8,227 bases of DNA from an uncultured Haemophilus sp. Lineage in GTDB: Bacteria > Pseudomonadota > Gammaproteobacteria > Enterobacterales > Pasteurellaceae. The translations under genes and the position numbers were made by a program. The DNA lies in NCBI GenBank assembly GCA_959600045.1, contig CAUGKJ010000032.1, positions 1-8,227 of the forward strand. Reading direction: 5' to 3'. The notes under the pieces are model-generated. The model was not told the DNA's origin, made no database searches, and was given only the letters and a program-made list of their open reading frames with translations. Of this stretch, positions 1-4,908 are shown piece by piece. Numbering within the stretch: the first letter of the stretch is position 1; each line of letters opens with the position of its first letter.

Positions 1-291
1 ACCACGGCTTACCGGATGGTCTGGGTCACCTTCAAGGTGGAATAATTTAGAACGGGTATTGGTACCTGTGTGGCTGCTTAAGGAATCGTAAGGTTTACCT
101 GTGCTATATAGCAACATACCACAGCTTACAGAACAATATGTACAGGTGTTACGGGATTCAAATGCCCGTAGTAATTTGTACTCACGTGGTGCCGCTAAGA
201 CAGATGATGGTGCAAAGCCCAACATTGCCGCAGACGTCCCCGCCATACCACCTGCACAGATCTTAAAGAACTTACGTCTAGAGACCTGCAT
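1..291 (-). CDS. fdnG: Formate dehydrogenase-N, major (alpha) subunit, N-terminal part
   Basis: Partial gene; only the first 97 codons lie in the window and the rest runs off the left edge. The family oxidises formate in the periplasm with a bis-MGD molybdenum (or tungsten) cofactor and passes electrons through Fe-S clusters to the quinone pool. The sequence shows a twin-arginine signal (SRRKFFK, residues 4-10), a hydrophobic stretch and a likely cleavage site near residues 33-34 (VLAA before PRE). The first three cysteines of the N-terminal [4Fe-4S] site follow in CTYCSVSC (C50, C53, C57), then the conserved EGDPDHPVSRG at 87-97. The fourth cysteine and the selenocysteine expected near residue 196 lie outside the window. 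The start is supported by AAGGAG (302-297) five bases upstream and by close similarity to E. coli FdnG. H. influenzae calls this gene fdxG. Compared with remembered FdnG there is a loop about eight residues longer after C57 (about 64-82). It is divergent from fdhD, its maturation factor. Confidence 0.95.
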   Translation of the reverse strand, partial: MQVSRRKFFKICAGGMAGTSAAMLGFAPSSVLAAPREYKLLRAFESRNTCTYCSVSCGMLLYSTGKPYDSLSSHTGTNTRSKLFHLEGDPDHPVSRG

Positions 292-304
292 AATCACTCC
301 TTCA

Positions 305-320
305 TAACGGCGAACCGTTA
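305..320 (-). promoter_or_regulatory. Perfect hairpin in the fdnG leader, next to the ribosome-binding site
   Basis: Positions 305-310 (TAACGG) and 315-320 (CCGTTA) are perfectly complementary around a 4-nt loop. In the fdnG transcript this gives a 6-bp stem closed by a UUCG loop, ending only two bases before the AAGGAG ribosome-binding site at 302-297. From the predicted start near 324-326 it would sit within the first few bases of the mRNA. It could be a 5' stabilising hairpin, a translational control element or a protein operator. The structure is seen directly; the role is inferred. Confidence 0.45.
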
Positions 321-332
321 AGATATTTCGAT

Positions 333-338
333 AGTATA
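333..338 (-). promoter_or_regulatory. Candidate -10 element for fdnG
   Basis: On the minus strand, 338-333 reads TATACT, a 5/6 match to TATAAT, about 42 bases upstream of the fdnG start codon. No good -35 hexamer is found 16-18 bp further upstream (CAAATA at 17 bp), which fits a promoter that needs an activator. The predicted transcription start is near 324-326. Confidence 0.4.
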
Positions 339-358
339 AATTCGTATAGATAATTTAT

Positions 359-384
359 TTGATTTCGTTAAAATAACGTATCAA
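359..384. promoter_or_regulatory. FNR-like site within a larger quasi-palindrome, upstream of fdnG
   Basis: Positions 359-372 read TTGAT-TTCG-TTAAA, matching the FNR consensus TTGAT-N4-ATCAA in 8 of 10 positions. The centre at 365.5 lies about 40-41.5 bp upstream of the transcription start predicted from the TATACT element, the class II activator position. The same stretch forms a larger quasi-palindrome: TTGAT (359-363) pairs with ATCAA (380-384), and CGTTA (366-370) pairs with TAACG (374-378). FNR control is expected for an anaerobic formate dehydrogenase; the assignment here is by motif only. Confidence 0.4.
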
Positions 385-389
385 CCATT

Positions 390-430
390 AAATCGGCTAT
401 AACAATGACCAATTTAAACGGAGCCGATTT
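390..430. repeat. 9-bp perfect inverted repeat, 23-nt spacer
   Basis: AAATCGGCT (390-398) and AGCCGATTT (422-430) are perfect complements, with arm centres 32 bp apart, about three helical turns. It lies in the divergent fdnG/fdhD region, upstream of the candidate fdnG promoter and overlapping the candidate fdhD -35 element at its right edge. It could be a paired operator or an RNA stem. A T-rich tract follows on the plus strand, but no plus-strand gene upstream would need a terminator. Function unknown. Confidence 0.4.
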
Positions 431-475
431 TAACTATTTTTTAACCGAAAATCTATAATCAAAACTTGTTATAAT
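430..475 (+). promoter_or_regulatory. Candidate tandem promoters for fdhD
   Basis: Two perfect TATAAT hexamers lie 16 bp apart, both followed by C. The first (454-459) has TTAACT (430-435, 4/6 match to TTGACA) at an 18-bp spacing. The second (470-475) is preceded by TG at 467-468, an extended -10 (TGTTATAAT), and would start transcription near 482, leaving an untranslated leader of about 85 nt before fdhD. Which of the two is used cannot be told from sequence alone. Confidence 0.5.
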
Positions 476-482
476 CGCTTTA

Positions 483-504
483 AAACTTGAGCTAGATCAC
501 AAAA
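483..504. promoter_or_regulatory. CRP/FNR-like binding site upstream of fdhD
   Basis: Positions 487-500 read TTGAG-CTAG-ATCAC, an 8/10 match to the FNR core. The 22 bp from 483 to 504 match the symmetrical CRP consensus at 16 positions, with a perfect TCACA right half at 497-501. The centre (493.5) is 73 bp upstream of the fdhD ATG. If fdhD starts from the extended -10 at 470-475, the site would lie just downstream of the start and would more likely repress. If a start near 535 exists, it would sit at -41.5 and activate. Confidence 0.4.
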
Positions 505-566
505 TAAACATTTTTTGTTAAAAAAAAGTAACATTTCTACAAGAGTCATTTTATTAGGAAAAAATA

Positions 567-1376
567 ATGCACTGGATAATCCAAAAAACAATTAATTTTT
601 TAAAAAAAACACCTGAAAATCCGACCGCACTTTTAGTGGAAAAACAAGATAGTCTGGCTGCGGAAGTGCCTGTTTCACTTGTTTATAATGGTATTGCACA
701 TACTGTCATGATGTGCTCTCCGCAAGATTTAGATGACTTTGCTTTAGGTTTTTCATTAGCGGAAGGCATTATTGAGAAAAAAGCGGATATTTATGGCATT
801 GATGTGGTGGAAGTATGCAATGGCATTGAAGTGCAAATTGAATTATCTAGCCGTCAATTTGTGGCATTAAAAGATCATCGCCGTACATTAACTGGGAGAA
901 CAGGATGTGGCATTTGCGGTACAGAACAAATTTCACAAGTCTATAAAAAATTGCCCAAATTAGACTGCACTTTCCAATTTAATTTAAATTTATTAGATAG
1001 CTGTTTAGCACAATTACAAGCTAATCAAACACTCGGAAAAGAGACAGGGGCGACACATGCCGCCGCCTTTTTTGATTTATCGGGTAATTTACTGGCGATT
1101 CGAGAAGATGTTGGGCGACATGTGGCACTAGATAAATTAATTGGCTGGCATGCAAAACAAAATCAACCACAAGGATTTGTGCTGGTTTCGAGCCGAGCGA
1201 GTTATGAAATGGTTCAAAAATCAGTGGCTTGTGGCATCGAGTTACTTGTTGCGATTTCTGCCGCAACAGATCTTGCTGTAAATATGGCTGAACAACACAA
1301 TCTTTCTCTTATAGGCTTTGCTCGCCCTGGAAAAGCGAACATCTATGCAGGGAAAGAGCGGTTGGTTTTAGCTTAG
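567..1376 (+). CDS. fdhD: Formate dehydrogenase accessory sulfurtransferase FdhD
   Basis: FdhD takes sulfur from the cysteine desulfurase IscS and delivers it to the bis-MGD cofactor of formate dehydrogenases; without it the enzymes are inactive. The protein acts in the cytoplasm before Tat export. At 269 residues it is close to family length (E. coli FdhD about 277). Visible family motifs are [11 protein letters not shown] (33-43), [14 protein letters not shown] (56-69), the catalytic CxxC in TGCGICG (C114, C117), TGATHAAAF (160-168), [15 protein letters not shown] (179-193) and [11 protein letters not shown] (208-218). The start at 567 has AGGAA (556-560) six bases upstream; the next in-frame ATG is codon 48, too late for the family. 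The gene is divergent from fdnG, the substrate enzyme of FdhD, and ends 17 bp before a strong hairpin terminator. An uptake signal lies within it at 624-632, and a T6-A8 run spans codons 10-15. Confidence 0.97.
   Translation: MHWIIQKTINFLKKTPENPTALLVEKQDSLAAEVPVSLVYNGIAHTVMMCSPQDLDDFALGFSLAEGIIEKKADIYGIDVVEVCNGIEVQIELSSRQFVALKDHRRTLTGRTGCGICGTEQISQVYKKLPKLDCTFQFNLNLLDSCLAQLQANQTLGKETGATHAAAFFDLSGNLLAIREDVGRHVALDKLIGWHAKQNQPQGFVLVSSRASYEMVQKSVACGIELLVAISAATDLAVNMAEQHNLSLIGFARPGKANIYAGKERLVLA
624..632 (-). repeat. DNA uptake signal sequence (USS) inside fdhD
   Basis: ACCGCACTT, the complement of the Haemophilus 9-bp uptake signal, falls in fdhD codons 20-22, encoding part of PTALL. It is one of six exact copies in the window. 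Confidence 0.85.
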
Positions 1377-1393
1377 TTTTATCTATTACAAAC

Positions 1394-1434
1394 AAGTGCG
1401 GTCAAAAACACCATGATTTTTGACCGCACTTTTT
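1394..1434. terminator. Bidirectional terminator built from two inverted uptake signals
   Basis: The 15 bases at 1394-1408 are perfectly complementary to 1417-1431, with an 8-nt loop (1409-1416). Each arm contains a full uptake signal (1394-1402 plus, 1423-1431 minus). A T run (1430-1434) and further T-rich sequence follow on the plus strand, making a good Rho-independent terminator for fdhD, whose stop is 17 bp upstream. On the minus strand the hairpin begins 14 bp after the stop of the convergent binding-protein gene, although the U tract there is broken (CTTGTTTG). Paired uptake signals used as terminators are well known in Haemophilus. Confidence 0.85.
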
Positions 1435-1445
1435 GTTTATTTCTT

Positions 1446-2492
1446 TTATTCTTTTGGCGATTTACTCTCTAAGAGTACTTCAGAAACCCAACGTTGGGTG
1501 AGACGTTTACCTTCTTGATCTGTACCAAATTTCATAAAATCAATATCCACCAGTTTTAATTTGCTAGCCGGTAGGAAACCAGGTGCTGGTTCAGCATGAA
1601 TATTGGTTGGAAGTTGATAAGAGTCTGATTCTCGCCACGGAATTTCTTGTGCTTCTTTGCTTAGTACAAAATCCATAAACAGCTTAGCATTATCGAGGTT
1701 TCTTGCTCCTTTGATAATACTAGCCCCGCCTAAAGAATAGCCTACGCCTTCACATGGTAAAATGCCTTCAACGGGCGCACCGTTTTTCTTCTCACGTGGG
1801 TAAACCAACATAAAACCTAAATCAATTGCTACGGTACCATTTGCCAAATAGTTGCTCGCAAGACCTGTTTTGGTATGTTGCATGAGATTGGGTTCTAATT
1901 TTTTCAAATAATCGAAAGCTTTTTCTTCTCCCCATAATGTGGAAAAAGTGCTGATAAGTGAATAACCCGTACCAGAAACTCGTGGATCGGGATATTGAAT
2001 TTGCCCTTGATATTCTGGTTTTATTAGATCTGCATAACATTTTGGCGCAGGAATATTCAATTCTTTTAATTTTTTAGTATTTACCCCAATGCCAAGTTCC
2101 ATTAAGTAAATCACAGAGGTGAAATTGCCGCGTTGCTCCATTAAAGATTTAAATTGCGGCATGATATCTTTTTGTAATGGGGAACGATAGGATTCAAGTA
2201 AGCCTAATTCTGCGGCTTGGAGATGCGGTTCAATGGTGCCACCAAACCAGAAATCAGCTTGTGGGTTTTCTTTTTCAGCTTTAATTTTGCCTAATACAAC
2301 GCCTGTACTATTACGTACAAATTGTGCATCTACATTGTATTTTTTACTAAAGGCTTGCGTGACTTTTTCGCATACTACGTTTTGTACGCTGCAATAGATG
2401 GTAAGTTTTCCTTCAGCCTGTGCGTGAGAAGTATACGCGAGGGCGGTTAGGGCTGAAAGTGCGGTTAATTTTAGTGTTGTTTTAATTGACAT
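1446..2492 (-). CDS. AfuA-like periplasmic substrate-binding protein of an ABC transporter
   Basis: The 348-residue product has a Sec signal peptide (lysine at 4 and 8, hydrophobic core 9-20, HAQA cleavage after residue 26) and no lipobox. The mature part matches the AfuA family of extracellular solute-binding proteins: YCSVQNVVCEK (33-43), NPQADFWFGG (76-85), DPRVSGTGYS (169-178), PCEGVGYSLGG (246-256) and KGARNLDNAK (261-270). Four cysteines (34, 41, 152, 247), which I recall as conserved in the family, suggest disulfides. Such genes are often labelled ferric-binding, but Actinobacillus AfuA binds hexose and heptose phosphates. As I recall, AfuA contacts the sugar through His205, Asp206 and Glu229; the aligned residues here are L229, V230 and S253, so the ligand probably differs. 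No Tyr-Tyr ferric dyad is visible. AAAGGAG (2504-2498) lies five bases upstream of the start. No permease or ATPase gene adjoins it. Confidence 0.88.
   Translation of the reverse strand: MSIKTTLKLTALSALTALAYTSHAQAEGKLTIYCSVQNVVCEKVTQAFSKKYNVDAQFVRNSTGVVLGKIKAEKENPQADFWFGGTIEPHLQAAELGLLESYRSPLQKDIMPQFKSLMEQRGNFTSVIYLMELGIGVNTKKLKELNIPAPKCYADLIKPEYQGQIQYPDPRVSGTGYSLISTFSTLWGEEKAFDYLKKLEPNLMQHTKTGLASNYLANGTVAIDLGFMLVYPREKKNGAPVEGILPCEGVGYSLGGASIIKGARNLDNAKLFMDFVLSKEAQEIPWRESDSYQLPTNIHAEPAPGFLPASKLKLVDIDFMKFGTDQEGKRLTQRWVSEVLLESKSPKE
2457..2465 (+). repeat. Uptake signal sequence within the AfuA-like signal peptide
   Basis: AAGTGCGGT followed by the A/T-rich TTAATTTTAG, which resembles the extended uptake-signal consensus. 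On the minus strand it encodes part of the hydrophobic signal-peptide core (LTALSA, about residues 9-14), a region that tolerates sequence change. Confidence 0.85.
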
Positions 2493-2518
2493 TGTGTCTC
2501 CTTTAACTTCGTCAATAT

Positions 2519-2542
2519 TTAGTAATTATTTGATATTGCTAA
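2519..2542. promoter_or_regulatory. Operator-like inverted repeat at the AfuA-like gene promoter
   Basis: TTAGTAAT (2519-2526) and ATTGCTAA (2535-2542) are inverted copies with one G-T mismatch and an 8-bp spacer. The repeat overlaps the edge of the candidate -10 (2546-2541) and the predicted start near 2534, where a repressor would act. It does not resemble a Fur box well. The regulator is unknown. Confidence 0.3.
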
Positions 2543-2569
2543 TATAAAGGGGAGGAGTAAATTTGTAAA
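2541..2569 (-). promoter_or_regulatory. Promoter of the AfuA-like gene
   Basis: On the minus strand, TTTACA (2569-2564, 5/6 match to TTGACA) and TATATT (2546-2541, 5/6 match to TATAAT) are separated by exactly 17 bp. The predicted start near 2534 leaves a leader of about 42 nt before the ATG at 2492. Confidence 0.65.
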
Positions 2570-2576
2570 TATCAGG

Positions 2577-2605
2577 TTGTTTAAAAATATAATTCCCACT
2601 ATAAT
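2577..2605 (+). promoter_or_regulatory. Promoter of uvrD
   Basis: A perfect -10 TATAAT at 2600-2605 follows a poor -35 TTGTTT (2577-2582) at 17 bp. A second TATAAT lies at 2588-2593 with TTGTAA (2563-2568) 19 bp upstream. Both would drive uvrD, and the first is the better spaced. The start would be near 2612, inside the LexA-type box. Confidence 0.55.
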
Positions 2606-2607
2606 CC

Positions 2608-2623
2608 CTGTAAATTTAACCAG
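2608..2623. promoter_or_regulatory. LexA (SOS) box of uvrD
   Basis: CTGT-AAATTTAA-CCAG matches the LexA consensus CTGT-N8-ACAG at 7 of 8 half-site positions with an A/T-only spacer. The CCAG variant half also occurs, as I recall, in the E. coli uvrD box. It covers the predicted transcription start just after the TATAAT at 2600-2605, so LexA binding would block initiation. This points to DNA-damage induction of uvrD. Confidence 0.75.
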
Positions 2624-2638
2624 ATTAAAATAAGAGCA

Positions 2639-4816
2639 ATGGATATTTCAGAATTACTTGATGGCTTGAATGATAAACAACGTGAAGCAGTGGCAGCACC
2701 ACTTGGCAATTACCTTGTGCTTGCGGGGGCTGGAAGTGGTAAAACTCGCGTCTTGACTCATCGTATTGCTTGGTTGATTGCCGTAGAAAATATTTCTGAA
2801 GGCAGCATTATGGCGGTCACCTTTACCAATAAAGCCGCTGCTGAAATGCGTCATCGTATTCAAGATACCTTATCCAAACATGCTCAATCCAATCTATTTG
2901 GTATGTGGATTGGGACATTCCATAGCATTGCCCATCGATTATTACGCGCTCACCATTTAGATGTGAACTTGCCACAAGACTTCCAAATTTTGGATTCTGA
3001 AGACCAACTTCGTTTAGTGAAACGCTTGATGAAATTGCACAATTATGATGATAAAGCATTTCCACCGAAACAAGCGTGCTGGTATATCAATAATAAAAAG
3101 GATGAAGGTTTAAGACCGCAAGATATTAATGATTTTGGTGATCGTCAGGAAAAAGAGTGGATTAAGATTTATCAAATTTATCAAGATACTTGTGATCGTG
3201 CGGGCTTGGTGGATTTTGCTGAATTGTTAATTCGTGCGTATGAATTATTTGCTAAAAAGCCTGTGATTTTGCAACGCTATCAGCAACGTTTTCAGCACAT
3301 TTTGGTGGATGAGTTTCAAGATACCAATAAAATCCAATATGCATGGATCAAAATTCTTGCCGGTAATACGGGCAAAGTGATGATTGTGGGCGATGATGAC
3401 CAATCCATTTATGGATGGCGTGGTGCGCAAGTCGAAAATATTCAAAAATTCCTAAAAGATTTCAACGCTGAAACGATTCGTTTGGAGCAAAATTATCGTT
3501 CTACCGGCAATATCCTGAAAAGTGCCAACCAACTTATTTCGAATAATAGTGATCGTCTCGGTAAGAATTTATGGACCGACGGTGAAATGGGGGAGCCAGT
3601 AGGTATTTATGCAGCATTTAATGAATTAGATGAGGCAAAATTTGTGGCGTCTCAAATCCAAAATTGGGTAGATGACGGTGGGAAATTAGATGATTGTGCT
3701 GTTTTATATCGTAGTAATAGCCAATCTCGTGTTATTGAAGAAGCCTTGATTCGTTGCCAAATTCCTTATCGGATTTATGGCGGGATGCGATTCTTCGAAC
3801 GCCAAGAAATTAAAGATGCATTGGCGTATTTACGCTTAATTAATAATCGTCAAGATGATGCCGCGTTTGAACGTGTGATTAATACGCCTACGCGTGGTAT
3901 TGGCGATCGTACTTTAGATGTGTTACGAAATTTAACCCGTGAGCGTCAAATTACCTTATGGCAAGCAGTGCAAGTGGCCACACAAGAAAATATGCTAACA
4001 GGACGAGCTTCAACTTCATTACTGCGTTTCCAAGAGTTAATTAATTCTTTACAAGTTGATACAGCCGAAATGCCATTATTTGCACAAACTGATTTCGTGA
4101 TTAAACATTCTGGCTTATACGATCTGTATAAACAGGAAAAAGGCGAGAAAGGTGAAGTACGTATTGAAAACTTAGAAGAATTGGTGACGGCAACCCGAGA
4201 ATTTATCAAACCTGATGAAGCAGAGGATATGACCGATCTTACCGCCTTTTTAACTCATGCTTCTTTAGAAGCGGGAGAAGAGCAGGCTTCACCGCATCAA
4301 TCTTGTGTGGAAATGATGACCTTACACTCAGCAAAAGGCTTGGAATTCCCGCGCGTATTTATGGTGGGGGTAGAAGAGGGCGTATTCCCAAGTTTCCGTT
4401 CATTTGAAGAGCCTGGTCGTTTGGAGGAAGAACGCCGTCTTGCTTATGTGGGCATTACTCGAGCTAAGCAAAAACTCACCATTTGTTATGCGGAAAGTCG
4501 TCGTGTTTACACGAAAGAAGAACGCCATTTACCTTCGCGTTTTATTACAGAATTGCCACTAGAGTGTATTCAAGAAATCCGTTTGCGCGGAACGGTGACT
4601 CGGGCATTAAACCAAGCGAAAGTAGGGAGTTTAAGCTCGAGTTTGCCTGAAAATGAATGGAAAATGGGACAAAAAGTGAAACATGAAAAGTTTGGTTTTG
4701 GCACAGTGATAAACGTTGAAGGCTCAGACAACAACACCCGTTTGCAAATTGCTTTCCAAGCTCAAGGCATTAAGTGGCTGATTGCGCATTTGGCAAAATT
4801 AGAAAAAGTGCGGTAG
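2639..4816 (+). CDS. uvrD: DNA helicase II (UvrD)
   Basis: UvrD is a 3'-to-5' superfamily 1A helicase that unwinds DNA in mismatch repair and nucleotide excision repair and removes RecA filaments. At 725 residues it is very near E. coli UvrD (720) and aligns with it from the first residue (MDISELLDGLNDKQREAVAAP). Motifs seen in order: Walker A AGAGSGKT (29-36), Ia TFTNKAAAEM (61-70), Ib WIGTFH (90-95), II LVDEFQD (222-228), III VGDDDQSIYGWRG (250-262), IV LEQNYRST (282-289), V TLHSAKGLEF (561-570) and VI EEERRLAYVGITRA (596-609). A C-terminal Tudor-like domain (about 676-723, GQKVKHEKFGFG) follows; in UvrD/PcrA this region contacts RNA polymerase. The Shine-Dalgarno is weak (AAGAG, two bases from the ATG), so the start rests on homology. 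The last codons (KVR) and first stop base are an uptake signal. Rep was considered, but the UvrD-specific N- and C-terminal sequences decide against it. Confidence 0.97.
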   Translation: MDISELLDGLNDKQREAVAAPLGNYLVLAGAGSGKTRVLTHRIAWLIAVENISEGSIMAVTFTNKAAAEMRHRIQDTLSKHAQSNLFGMWIGTFHSIAHRLLRAHHLDVNLPQDFQILDSEDQLRLVKRLMKLHNYDDKAFPPKQACWYINNKKDEGLRPQDINDFGDRQEKEWIKIYQIYQDTCDRAGLVDFAELLIRAYELFAKKPVILQRYQQRFQHILVDEFQDTNKIQYAWIKILAGNTGKVMIVGDDDQSIYGWRGAQVENIQKFLKDFNAETIRLEQNYRSTGNILKSANQLISNNSDRLGKNLWTDGEMGEPVGIYAAFNELDEAKFVASQIQNWVDDGGKLDDCAVLYRSNSQSRVIEEALIRCQIPYRIYGGMRFFERQEIKDALAYLRLINNRQDDAAFERVINTPTRGIGDRTLDVLRNLTRERQITLWQAVQVATQENMLTGRASTSLLRFQELINSLQVDTAEMPLFAQTDFVIKHSGLYDLYKQEKGEKGEVRIENLEELVTATREFIKPDEAEDMTDLTAFLTHASLEAGEEQASPHQSCVEMMTLHSAKGLEFPRVFMVGVEEGVFPSFRSFEEPGRLEEERRLAYVGITRAKQKLTICYAESRRVYTKEERHLPSRFITELPLECIQEIRLRGTVTRALNQAKVGSLSSSLPENEWKMGQKVKHEKFGFGTVINVEGSDNNTRLQIAFQAQGIKWLIAHLAKLEKVR
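4806..4814 (+). repeat. Uptake signal sequence at the 3' end of uvrD
   Basis: AAGTGCGGT encodes the end of UvrD (K-V-R), and its last T is the first base of the TAG stop. Extended to 4804-4814 it is complementary over 11 bp to 4898-4908 beyond an 83-nt gap. Confidence 0.85.
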
Positions 4817-4873
4817 AATCGGGAGGATTTTATTGCAACGAGTATGAATACTAGTGTTCATATTCAATATGCC

Positions 4874-4908
4874 AGTGCGAAAACGTTCGAAGAAACGACC
4901 GCACTTTT
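4874..4908 (+). terminator. Possible terminator or attenuator hairpin between uvrD and dppB
   Basis: AGTGCG (4874-4879) pairs with CGCACT (4900-4905), and inside it CGTT (4884-4887) pairs with AACG (4894-4897) around a 6-nt loop, with internal unpaired bases. Only a short T run (4905-4908) follows, so termination would be partial at best. The right arm lies inside an uptake signal (4898-4906), which could instead pair with the uptake signal at the end of uvrD; the two pairings exclude each other. Confidence 0.4.
4898..4906 (-). repeat. Uptake signal sequence upstream of dppB
   Basis: ACCGCACTT, the complement of the 9-bp uptake signal, 18 bp before the dppB start and oriented opposite to the copy at 4806-4814. 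Confidence 0.85.

Noticed and set aside
101..307. Plus-strand open frame of 68 codons over the start of fdnG
   Set aside because: It lies antisense to the clear Tat-signal and CxxCxxxC coding of fdnG, has no ribosome-binding site and encodes nothing recognisable.
390..447. Rho-independent terminator on the plus strand at the 9-bp inverted repeat plus T tract
   Set aside because: The loop is 23 nt, the T tract is interrupted, and no plus-strand gene lies upstream to be terminated.
292..566. Molybdenum-cofactor riboswitch upstream of fdnG or fdhD
   Set aside because: The stems at 305-320 and 390-430 do not form a multi-branched structure that I can match to that riboswitch by eye, so no call was made.
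1021..1266. Minus-strand open frame inside fdhD, and similar antisense or shifted frames inside uvrD, dppB, dppC, dppD and dppF
   Set aside because: All are shadows of conserved genes in another frame, without signals for translation or family resemblance.
1446..2492. Ferric iron-binding protein (FbpA/AfuA iron) label
   Set aside because: No adjacent tyrosine pair of the ferric-binding type is visible, no convincing Fur box lies upstream, and the nearest characterised relative binds sugar phosphates.
2639..4816. Rep helicase instead of UvrD
   Set aside because: The N-terminus (NDKQREAVAAP), the internal sequences and the C-terminal Tudor-like segment follow UvrD, the upstream LexA box fits uvrD, and the uvrD-dpp order matches H. 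influenzae as I recall it.
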